64,000 nucleotides of DNA from contig NZ_MOBJ01000009.1 in assembly GCF_003732225.1 (NCBI RefSeq), positions 310,001 to 374,000 on the forward strand, given 5' to 3'. The notes beneath the pieces are model-generated. The model searched no databases. It was not told the origin of the DNA and saw only the letters and a list, made by a program, of their open reading frames with translations. Shown in pieces: positions 16,798 through 24,323 of this stretch. Each line of letters starts with the position of its first letter. The stretch's first letter is position 1. The stretch is from Pseudomonas brassicacearum. Lineage in GTDB: Bacteria > Pseudomonadota > Gammaproteobacteria > Pseudomonadales > Pseudomonadaceae. A program made the translations under genes and the position numbers.

Positions 16798-18714
16798 ATG
16801 ACCCTGCTCAAATTCAGCGATGTGTCCCTTGCTTTCGGCGCTATGCCGTTGTTGGACAAGGTGTCCTGGCAGATCGCCCGTGGTGAGCGGGTGTGCATCA
16901 TCGGCCGCAACGGCACTGGCAAATCCAGCATGATGAAGCTGGTCAAGGGCGATCAGAAGCCTGATGACGGCTCTGTCTGGCGCGCACCTGGCCTCAAGAT
17001 TGGCGAATTGCCGCAAGAATTGCCGGTGGCCGACGAGCGGACGGTGTTCGATGTGGTTGCCGAAGGCCTGGACGGTGTGGGTGAATTGCTCGCGCAGTAT
17101 CACCACCTGAGCCAGAACTGCGTTACCGACGCCGATCTGGACAAGCTGATGCACGTCCAGCACGACCTCGAAGCCCGCGATGGCTGGCGTTTGCAGCAAT
17201 TGGTCGACAGTACTTTGAGCCGCTTGCAGTTGCCGGCGGACAAAACCCTCGCCGAATTGTCCGGCGGCTGGCGTCGTCGCGTTCTGCTGGCCCAGGCTCT
17301 GGTTTCCGAACCGGATCTGCTGCTGCTCGACGAACCGACCAACCACCTGGACATCGGTGCGATTGCCTGGCTCGAAGAGGCCTTGAAGGATTTTCAGGGC
17401 GCTGTGCTGTTCATTACGCACGACCGTTCTTTCCTGCAAAACCTGGCAACCCGCATCCTGGAACTGGATCGCGGTGGCCTGATCGACTGGAACGGCGACT
17501 ACGCCAGTTTCCTCGTTCACAAGGAAGCCACGCTGGCAGCCGAAGAAACCGCTAACGCGCTGTTCGACAAGCGTCTGGCCCAGGAAGAAGTCTGGATCCG
17601 TCAGGGCATCAAGGCCCGCCGCACCCGTAACGAAGGCCGCGTGCGTGCCCTGAAAGCCCTGCGCGTCGAGCGTAGCGAGCGTCGTGAGCGTACCGGCAAG
17701 GCCAACATTCAGCTGGAAACGGCCGACAAGTCCGGCAAGCAGGTGATGGTTCTCGATAACGTCAGCTTCGCTCACCCGGACGGCCCGTTCCTGATCAAGG
17801 ATTTCTCCATGGTCCTGCAGCGCGGCGACCGTATCGGTCTGCTGGGCGCCAACGGTACTGGCAAAACCACGTTGCTGAAGCTGATGCTCAGTGGCTTGCA
17901 GCCAACCAGCGGTAAAGTCGAGGAGGGCACTCGAATTGACGTGGCCTATTTCGATCAGCTGCGCCATCAGCTGGATCTGGAAAAAACCGTGATCGACAAC
18001 GTCGCCGAAGGTCGCGACTTCATCGATATCGATGGTCAGAGCCGTCACGTACTGAGCTACCTCGGTGACTTCCTGTTCAGCCCACAGCGTGCCCGCACGC
18101 CGGTCAAGGCGTTGTCCGGTGGTGAGCGTGCGCGTCTGTTGCTGGCCAAGTTGTTCAGCAAACCGGCTAACCTGCTGGTACTCGACGAACCGACCAACGA
18201 CCTCGACGTGGAAACTCTCGAGCTGCTGGAAGAGGTCTTGCTGACCTTCAACGGCACCGTGCTGATGGTCAGCCACGACCGGGCATTCCTCGACAACGTG
18301 GTCACCAGCACCCTGGTCTTCGAAGGTGAAGGCAAGGTTCGCGAATACGTCGGTGGTTATCAGGACTGGCTGCGTCAAGGCGGTTCGCCGCGTCTGTTGG
18401 GCGTGACCGAGAGCAAGTCCGGCAAGGCCGACCTGAACTCAGCGGTCGTCACCGCGGCGCCTGCGCCAGTGGCTGCTCAAGAAGCGCCAGTGGCGAAGAA
18501 AAAGCTCAGCTACAAACTGCAGCGTGAACTGGAAGCGCTGCCGGGCGATATCGACGCCAAGGAACAGCAGATCGCCGCGGTGCAAACCGAAATGGCCGAT
18601 GCCGGTTTCTATCAGCGTCCGGCTGCCGAAACCGCCAAGGTCATCGCACAGCTTGAGCAACTGCAAGCAGAACTCGACGTATTGGTCGAGCGCTGGGCCG
18701 AGCTGGATGCCTGA
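16798..18714 (+). CDS. uup: ABC-F ATPase Uup
   Basis: 638 residues; start at 16798 set by TTTGGAGAAG and by the conserved ABC-F start MTLLKFSDVSLAFG. Two ATPase domains: Walker A IGRNGTGKS (~36) and LGANGTGKT (~350), signatures LSGGWRRRVLLAQAL and LSGGERARLLLAKL, Walker B LLLLDEPTNHLD and LLVLDEPTNDLD. A charged linker (RQGIKARRTRNEGRVRAL) separates them and a C-terminal coiled coil (about 560-638) matches the Uup DNA-binding tail. ABC-F proteins act on ribosomes rather than as transporters; Uup also suppresses precise transposon excision in E. coli. Single gene with its own terminator. Confidence 0.93.
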   Translation: MTLLKFSDVSLAFGAMPLLDKVSWQIARGERVCIIGRNGTGKSSMMKLVKGDQKPDDGSVWRAPGLKIGELPQELPVADERTVFDVVAEGLDGVGELLAQYHHLSQNCVTDADLDKLMHVQHDLEARDGWRLQQLVDSTLSRLQLPADKTLAELSGGWRRRVLLAQALVSEPDLLLLDEPTNHLDIGAIAWLEEALKDFQGAVLFITHDRSFLQNLATRILELDRGGLIDWNGDYASFLVHKEATLAAEETANALFDKRLAQEEVWIRQGIKARRTRNEGRVRALKALRVERSERRERTGKANIQLETADKSGKQVMVLDNVSFAHPDGPFLIKDFSMVLQRGDRIGLLGANGTGKTTLLKLMLSGLQPTSGKVEEGTRIDVAYFDQLRHQLDLEKTVIDNVAEGRDFIDIDGQSRHVLSYLGDFLFSPQRARTPVKALSGGERARLLLAKLFSKPANLLVLDEPTNDLDVETLELLEEVLLTFNGTVLMVSHDRAFLDNVVTSTLVFEGEGKVREYVGGYQDWLRQGGSPRLLGVTESKSGKADLNSAVVTAAPAPVAAQEAPVAKKKLSYKLQRELEALPGDIDAKEQQIAAVQTEMADAGFYQRPAAETAKVIAQLEQLQAELDVLVERWAELDA

Positions 18715-18734
18715 TTGATCCAATGCTGATGTAA

Positions 18735-18770
18735 AAAAGCCCGACGTTCATCACTGAGCGTCGGGCTTTT
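18735..18770 (+). terminator. Terminator after uup
   Basis: AAAAGCCCGACG (18735-18746) pairs with CGTCGGGCTTTT (18759-18770). The symmetrical A and T tracts make it potentially bidirectional. Confidence 0.9.
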
Positions 18771-18807
18771 CGTATGGAGTAGGGTCTGCAGACCGAAATA
18801 AATTCAT

Positions 18808-18897
18808 TGTGGGAGCGAGCTTGCTCGCGATGAGGCCCTGTCGGTCGAAATCAATGTTGACTGACAAGCCGCCATCGCGAGCAAGCTCGCTCCCACA
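18808..18897. repeat. REP-type inverted repeat, GTGGGAGCGAGCTTGCTCGC family
   Basis: TGTGGGAGCGAGCTTGCTCG at the left and its reverse complement at the right enclose about 40 bp, between uup and the convergent usp gene. Further copies of the same family are at 32136, 48816 and 50443. Confidence 0.9.
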
Positions 18898-18909
18898 GGG
18901 GCACGGGGT

Positions 18910-19347
18910 TTAGCTTTTGATCAGGCGCACTGCCAGTACATCGCAAGGCGCACCATGCAGCACGTCATTGGCGGTGGAACCCAGCAGCAGTGCGAGGCCG
19001 TGGCGGCCATGGCTACCGACGACGATCAGGTCGCACTCCTGTTCCTTGGCCATATGATGGATTTCCTGGCGTGGTTGGCCATAGGTCAGGTGGCTGTACT
19101 CTTTGGAGAGTTCAGAATACTTGTTGATCAGGCGCTCGAGGCGCTCCTTGGCTTGATCGAATTGCTGTTGCTGCAACTGCGACAGATCCATCGGCACGTC
19201 ACCACCAAAGGCCATGGCCATCGGTTCGACAATGTGAACCAGGGACAATTTGGCACCGTTGCTGACCGATAACTCGCGAGCACGGTGAATCACAGGATCG
19301 CACTCTTCGGTTAGATCTACGGCGACCAGAATATGGTGGTAGGGCAT
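18910..19347 (-). CDS. Universal stress protein, UspA family
   Basis: 145 residues from the ATG at 19347, chosen from the conserved start MPYHHILVAVDLTEE and an upstream AGGAGGAGCACC. The ATP-binding loop near the end reads VGSHGRHGLALLLGSTANDV (G-2x-G-9x-G-S/T pattern), so it is of the ATP-binding Usp class. These cytoplasmic dimers are induced by stasis or stress; the precise role is unknown. The gene is monocistronic and divergent from the next plus-strand gene. Confidence 0.93.
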   Translation of the reverse strand: MPYHHILVAVDLTEECDPVIHRARELSVSNGAKLSLVHIVEPMAMAFGGDVPMDLSQLQQQQFDQAKERLERLINKYSELSKEYSHLTYGQPRQEIHHMAKEQECDLIVVGSHGRHGLALLLGSTANDVLHGAPCDVLAVRLIKS

Positions 19348-19451
19348 GAGGTGCTCCTCCTGAGGATTGCGATAACGGTAAGTATGGCTGGTTTCAAGCG
19401 GATTGGTTCCGGCATGGATCAATCTGCCCATCAAGAATCGGGAGTACAGAT

Positions 19452-19889
19452 ATGACGGTCTGGATAGTGGTGTCAATCCTCGCAGTGGTGCTGAGCCCGC
19501 TGGCGTGGCTGCGGCCTTCGCGTAAACAGGGCGGGCAAATGGCCTTGCGCATGGAGGCACGACGTATCGGCCTGGCTATGCAGCTGGCGCCGCAGGAGTG
19601 GCCGCATTGGCTGGAGCCGGAGCCGCCCAGCCCGTGTGCGCAATACCATCGGCCGCGACGGGGTAGTCAGCCGGCGTGCTGGATCTATTGGCAAAGTGCG
19701 CCGGGCGTGTGGGTTAATCAATGGCGGGAAGTTTGTCAGGATGAGTCGTTGCTGATTCATTTCCGGAAGTTGCCGGCCAACGTCTACAAGGTTGAGGCCG
19801 ACAAGCAAATGATCACCTTGTATTGGGGTGAGAGGGGCGAGGCCAGTGTTTTGAATGAAATCGATGCAGTGCTGAAGGCATTAGCCTGA
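19452..19889 (+). CDS. Conserved hypothetical protein with N-terminal membrane anchor
   Basis: 145 residues. One hydrophobic segment at residues 3-20 followed by a basic stretch (RPSRKQ) predicts an inner-membrane anchor with the rest in the cytoplasm. The soluble part is rich in Trp and Pro (WPHWLEPEPPSPC, CWIYWQS, VNQWREVCQDE), with no domain that I recognise. Its place between usp and fadBA is the same as a hypothetical gene in P. aeruginosa (PA3015/PA3016 region), supporting a real conserved gene. Function unknown. Confidence 0.75.
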   Translation: MTVWIVVSILAVVLSPLAWLRPSRKQGGQMALRMEARRIGLAMQLAPQEWPHWLEPEPPSPCAQYHRPRRGSQPACWIYWQSAPGVWVNQWREVCQDESLLIHFRKLPANVYKVEADKQMITLYWGERGEASVLNEIDAVLKALA

Positions 19890-19903
19890 AACGCAATCCC
19901 CCC

Positions 19904-19983
19904 GTAGGAGCTGCCGAAGGCTTCGATCTTTTGATCTTCAAGACTGCCAGGATCAAAAGATCGCAGCCTTCGGCAGCTCCTAC
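19904..19983. repeat. REP-type inverted repeat, GTAGGAGCTGCCGAAGGC family
   Basis: GTAGGAGCTGCCGAAGGCTTCGATC and its near-perfect inverted partner flank a spacer of about 25 bp, directly downstream of the hypothetical gene. Same family as 14548-14630. Confidence 0.85.
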
Positions 19984-20003
19984 ATGCACACATAAACTCA
20001 GGC

Positions 20004-20032
20004 AATAAAAAGCCCGACATCTTCATCGGGCT
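20004..20032 (-). terminator. Intrinsic terminator on minus strand without an annotated gene
   Basis: AGCCCGA (20011-20017) pairs with TCGGGCT (20026-20032), and the A-rich run 20004-20010 reads as a T-run on the minus strand. No supported minus-strand gene lies upstream (20033-20519); only tiny ORFs, one of 15 codons starting MANAKRK. A small RNA or very small gene may end here. Confidence 0.6.
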
Positions 20033-20519
20033 GGAGTTGGCCAGGCAGGCCGGAAATTCGCTGAATCGTCACGCTATCCGAGGCGTGGCGCTGATCTTGC
20101 GCTTGGCGTTCGCCATAAGCGCCTCTGTTTTCCGTTTATCGTCCCCGCCAGCGTAGCTGTGTATTTCCAGTTGCGCAGCTAATTAGGGCGACGTTTCTAA
20201 ATATTGATTCTATGAATGGCTGCACATGCATCCGTGTGTTGCAGGTCTTCGTGGTACGGATATGACCGCAAAGTCGAGTTACAACCCGCATTTTGGGCGA
20301 TTGACAATTGTCGGAAATTCCGTGAAGGTGGCGTACCCAAATCAAACGGGCGTATGAATTGAGCGTTTGTATTACAGACAGCTCCTACAGAATCCCGACT
20401 ATCGCGTTGGCGGGTGTGCCTGGTGGAATGGCGTTAGCATCGACGGTAACGTCCATGCCGAGCCAGAACGTCAGCGTCCGACGTGTACTGTTCAGCTTCC
20501 ATATCGTGGAGATCAGTTG

Positions 20520-22667
20520 ATGATTTACGAAGGTAAAGCCATCACGGTTAAGGCTCTTGAAAGTGGCATCGTCGAATTGAAATTCGACCTCAAGGGTGAG
20601 TCCGTCAACAAGTTCAACCGTCTAACCCTGAACGAACTGCGTTCGGCCGTAGACGCCATCAAGGCAGATGCGTCGGTCAAGGGTGTGATCGTCAGCAGTG
20701 GCAAGGACGTGTTCATCGTCGGCGCCGACATCACCGAATTCGTCGACAACTTCAAGCTGCCGGATGCAGAGCTTGTTGCTGGCAACCTCGAAGCCAACAA
20801 GATTTTCAGCGATTTCGAAGACCTCAATGTCCCAACCGTAGCTGCGATCAACGGCATTGCTTTGGGCGGCGGTCTGGAAATGTGCCTGGCGGCGGATTAC
20901 CGCGTCATGTCCACCAACGCCAAGATCGGTCTGCCGGAAGTCAAACTGGGCATCTACCCGGGCTTCGGCGGTACTGTTCGCCTGCCGCGCATTATTGGTG
21001 CCGACAACGCCATCGAGTGGATTGCCGCTGGTAAGGAAAACCGTCCGGAAGACGCGCTGAAAGTCGGCGCAGTCGATGCGGTTGTGGCTCCAGAGAAGCT
21101 GCAGGAAGCGGCCCTGGAACTGATCAAGCGAGCGATCTCCGGCGAGTTCGATTACAAGGCCAAGCGTCAGCCGAAGCTGGAAAAGCTCAAGCTGAACGCC
21201 ATCGAACAAATGATGGCTTTCGAAACCGCCAAAGGTTTCGTGGCCGGTCAAGCTGGTCCGAACTACCCGGCACCGGTCGAAGCGATCAAGACTATCCAGA
21301 AAGCCGCGAACTTCGGTCGCGACAAGGCTCTGGAAGTTGAAGCCACTGGTTTCGTCAAACTGGCCAAGACCTCTGCCGCGCAGAGCTTGATCGGTCTGTT
21401 CCTGAACGATCAGGAGCTGAAGAAAAAGGCCAAGGCCTACGATGAAATCGCCAAAGACGTGAAACAGGCTGCCGTACTCGGCGCCGGTATCATGGGGGGC
21501 GGTATTGCTTATCAGTCGGCGTCCAAAGGCACGCCGATCCTGATGAAGGACATCAACGAGCACGGTATCGAGCAGGGCCTGGCTGAAGCCGCGAAACTGC
21601 TGGTTGGCCGCGTTGATAAAGGTCGCATGACCGCTGCCAAAATGGCCGAAGTGCTCAATGGCATTCGTCCAACCCTGTCCTACGGTGATTTCGGCCACGT
21701 CGACCTGGTCGTCGAAGCGGTTGTCGAGAACCCTAAGGTCAAGCAAGCGGTATTGGCCGAAGTCGAAGACAAGGTCAAAGAGGACACCATCCTCGCTTCG
21801 AACACCTCGACCATTTCCATCAGCCTGTTGGCCAAAGCCCTCAAGCGTCCGGAAAACTTCGTCGGCATGCACTTCTTCAACCCGGTGCACATGATGCCGC
21901 TGGTTGAAGTCATCCGTGGCGAGAAGTCCAGCGAGCTGGCCGTTGCCACCACCGTTGCCTACGCCAAGAAAATGGGCAAGAACCCGATCGTCGTCAACGA
22001 CTGCCCGGGCTTTTTGGTCAATCGTGTACTGTTCCCGTACTTCGGTGGTTTCGCCAAATTGGTCAGCGCCGGTGTGGACTTCGTCCGTATCGACAAGATC
22101 ATGGAAAAATTCGGCTGGCCAATGGGCCCGGCATACCTGATGGACGTGGTCGGTATCGACACCGGCCACCACGGTCGTGACGTGATGGCTGAAGGTTTCC
22201 CGGATCGCATGAAAGACGACCGTCGTTCGGCCGTTGACGTGCTCTACGAAGCCAAGCGCCTGGGCCAGAAGAACGGCAAGGGCTTCTACGCCTACGAGAC
22301 CGACAAGCGCGGCAAGCAGAAGAAAGTAGCCGATCCGTCGGTACTTGAAGTGCTCAAGCCAATCGTCTTCGAACAGCGTGAAGTGACCGACGAAGACATC
22401 ATCAACTGGATGATGATCCCGCTGTGCCTGGAAACCGCGCGTTGCCTGGAAGACGGCATCGTCGAAACCGCTGCCGAAGCCGACATGGGTCTGGTCTACG
22501 GTATTGGTTTCCCTCCATTCCGTGGCGGTGCACTGCGCTACATCGACTCGATCGGTGTTGCAGAGTTCGTTGCCCTGGCTGACCAGTACGCTGATTTGGG
22601 CGCGCTGTACCACCCGACCGCGAAGCTGCGCGAGATGGCCAAAAATGGCCAGAGCTTCTTCGGTTAA
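20520..22667 (+). CDS. fadB: Fatty acid oxidation complex alpha subunit FadB
   Basis: 715 residues; the ATG at 20520 has GGAG eight bases upstream and gives the conserved start MIYEGKAITVK. The N-terminal enoyl-CoA hydratase/isomerase domain carries the oxyanion region GIALGGGLEM with Glu120 and GLPEVKLGIYPGFGG with Glu140. From about residue 315 the 3-hydroxyacyl-CoA dehydrogenase part starts with AVLGAGIMGGGIA (NAD site), then SNTSTISI and HFFNPVHMMPLVEV. It performs hydration and dehydrogenation in beta-oxidation in a complex with FadA, encoded 30 bp downstream. Confidence 0.97.
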   Translation: MIYEGKAITVKALESGIVELKFDLKGESVNKFNRLTLNELRSAVDAIKADASVKGVIVSSGKDVFIVGADITEFVDNFKLPDAELVAGNLEANKIFSDFEDLNVPTVAAINGIALGGGLEMCLAADYRVMSTNAKIGLPEVKLGIYPGFGGTVRLPRIIGADNAIEWIAAGKENRPEDALKVGAVDAVVAPEKLQEAALELIKRAISGEFDYKAKRQPKLEKLKLNAIEQMMAFETAKGFVAGQAGPNYPAPVEAIKTIQKAANFGRDKALEVEATGFVKLAKTSAAQSLIGLFLNDQELKKKAKAYDEIAKDVKQAAVLGAGIMGGGIAYQSASKGTPILMKDINEHGIEQGLAEAAKLLVGRVDKGRMTAAKMAEVLNGIRPTLSYGDFGHVDLVVEAVVENPKVKQAVLAEVEDKVKEDTILASNTSTISISLLAKALKRPENFVGMHFFNPVHMMPLVEVIRGEKSSELAVATTVAYAKKMGKNPIVVNDCPGFLVNRVLFPYFGGFAKLVSAGVDFVRIDKIMEKFGWPMGPAYLMDVVGIDTGHHGRDVMAEGFPDRMKDDRRSAVDVLYEAKRLGQKNGKGFYAYETDKRGKQKKVADPSVLEVLKPIVFEQREVTDEDIINWMMIPLCLETARCLEDGIVETAAEADMGLVYGIGFPPFRGGALRYIDSIGVAEFVALADQYADLGALYHPTAKLREMAKNGQSFFG

Positions 22668-22697
22668 GCGCCCACACTAGAGCGAGAGTGAAATTAT

Positions 22698-23873
22698 ATG
22701 AGCTTGAATCCTAGAGACGTCGTGATTGTCGACTTCGGTCGTACTCCGATGGGCCGCTCCAAGGGCGGCATGCACCGCAATACCCGTGCTGAAGACATGT
22801 CGGCGCACCTGATCAGCAAATTGCTGGAACGTAACGTCAAGGTCGACCCGAACGAAGTCGAGGACGTGATCTGGGGCTGTGTGAACCAGACCCTGGAGCA
22901 GGGCTGGAACATCGCCCGCATGGCGTCCCTGATGACTCAGATCCCGCACACGGCTGCCGGCCAGACCGTTAGCCGTCTGTGTGGGTCCTCGATGAGTGCA
23001 CTGCACACCGCAGCGCAAGCGATCATGACCGGTAACGGTGACGTATTCGTGGTTGGCGGCGTCGAGCATATGGGGCACGTCAGCATGATGCACGGTGTCG
23101 ATCCGAACCCGCACATGTCGCTGTACGCGGCGAAAGCCTCGGGCATGATGGGTTTGACTGCGGAAATGCTCGGCAAGATGCACGGCATTACCCGTGAGCA
23201 GCAGGATGCCTTCGGCGTGCGCTCCCACCAACTCGCCCATAAAGCGACGGTGGAAGGCAAGTTCAAAGACGAAATCATCCCGATGCAGGGTTACGACGAG
23301 AACGGTTTCCTGAAACTGTTCGACTACGACGAAACCATCCGTCCGGAAACCACCCTGGAAAGCCTGGCGGCATTGAAGCCGGCGTTCAATCCAAAGGGCG
23401 GCACCGTGACAGCCGGTACTTCGTCGCAGATCACCGATGGTGCTTCGTGCATGATCGTGATGTCGGCACAGCGTGCACAGGACCTGGGCATTCAGCCAAT
23501 GGCGGTGATCCGTTCGATGGCAGTGGCAGGTGTGGACCCAGCGATCATGGGCTATGGTCCAGTACCGGCGACACAGAAAGCACTGAAGCGCGCAGGTCTG
23601 GGAATTGCCGATATCGACTTCTTCGAACTCAACGAAGCTTTCGCTGCACAGGCTCTGCCAGTGCTGAAAGATTTGAAAGTGCTCGACAAGATGAACGAGA
23701 AGGTTAACCTGCACGGCGGCGCGATCGCCCTGGGCCACCCATTCGGTTGCTCCGGTGCACGTATCTCCGGCACCCTGCTCAATGTAATGAAGCAGAATGG
23801 CGGCACTTTCGGTGTATCGACCATGTGCATTGGCCTCGGCCAGGGCATTGCCACCGTCTTCGAACGCGTTTAA
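22698..23873 (+). CDS. fadA: 3-ketoacyl-CoA thiolase FadA
   Basis: 391 residues. Thiolase active-site residues are visible: Cys95 in SRLCGSSMSAL, His347 in ALGHPFGCSGAR and Cys377 in STMCIGLGQG. It cleaves 3-ketoacyl-CoA to acetyl-CoA and a shortened acyl-CoA, and forms the alpha2-beta2 complex with FadB. The gene follows fadB closely with GAGAG before the ATG, and a terminator follows 18 bp after the stop, so fadBA is a two-gene operon. Confidence 0.97.
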   Translation: MSLNPRDVVIVDFGRTPMGRSKGGMHRNTRAEDMSAHLISKLLERNVKVDPNEVEDVIWGCVNQTLEQGWNIARMASLMTQIPHTAAGQTVSRLCGSSMSALHTAAQAIMTGNGDVFVVGGVEHMGHVSMMHGVDPNPHMSLYAAKASGMMGLTAEMLGKMHGITREQQDAFGVRSHQLAHKATVEGKFKDEIIPMQGYDENGFLKLFDYDETIRPETTLESLAALKPAFNPKGGTVTAGTSSQITDGASCMIVMSAQRAQDLGIQPMAVIRSMAVAGVDPAIMGYGPVPATQKALKRAGLGIADIDFFELNEAFAAQALPVLKDLKVLDKMNEKVNLHGGAIALGHPFGCSGARISGTLLNVMKQNGGTFGVSTMCIGLGQGIATVFERV

Positions 23874-23891
23874 GCGATTCGTCGACGGAAG

Positions 23892-23915
23892 CCGGGGCCA
23901 TGTGCCCCGGTTTTT
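23892..23915 (+). terminator. Terminator of fadBA
   Basis: CCGGGGC (23892-23898) pairs with GCCCCGG (23904-23910), loop CATGT, followed by TTTTTG and more T-rich sequence. Confidence 0.9.
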
Positions 23916-23972
23916 GTTTTTCTGAAGGTTTTTTTATTTTTTATTTCAAGAGATTTGAGTGAGGGCCAGACC

Positions 23973-24209
23973 ATGCCGATACAACCAGGGCTCTACCAGC
24001 ATTACAAAGGTCCGCAGTACCGCGTATTCAGTGTTGCGCGGCACTCCGAGACCGAAGAGGAAGTGGTCTTCTACCAAGCCCTGTATGGCGATTACGGCTT
24101 TTGGGTGCGTCCCTTGAGCATGTTCCTGGAGTCGGTCGAAGTTGACGGCGAACAGGTCCCGCGCTTTGCTTTGGTGCAAGCCGAACCGAGCCTTTTTTCA
24201 AGGCCATAA
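23973..24209 (+). CDS. DUF1653 domain protein
   Basis: 78 residues from the ATG at 23973, which follows GAGGG; a GTG six codons upstream is less likely. The whole protein is the DUF1653 domain: GLYQHYKGPQYRVFSVARHS, EEVVFYQALY and FWVRPLSMFLESV are its typical segments. It is a small cytoplasmic all-beta protein of unknown function. The gene between fadA and topA is kept in P. aeruginosa (PA3012). Confidence 0.88.
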   Translation: MPIQPGLYQHYKGPQYRVFSVARHSETEEEVVFYQALYGDYGFWVRPLSMFLESVEVDGEQVPRFALVQAEPSLFSRP

Positions 24210-24323
24210 GCTGAGAGCGCGCAGAACCCTGCGCTTGACCTCACCTTGTTGCCACTATATATAGCGGTGCCGCGTCAGGCGCCAACCGCCTTTCACTTCT
24301 AGAATTCAGGAATTTTCTGATCC

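Noticed and set aside
18808..18897. CRISPR-like repeat
   Set aside because: Repeats are inverted pairs, not direct arrays with regular spacers; they match the REP families elsewhere in the window.
20622..22613. 663-codon minus-strand open frame
   Set aside because: It is antisense to fadB, with shadow-type composition and no start signal.
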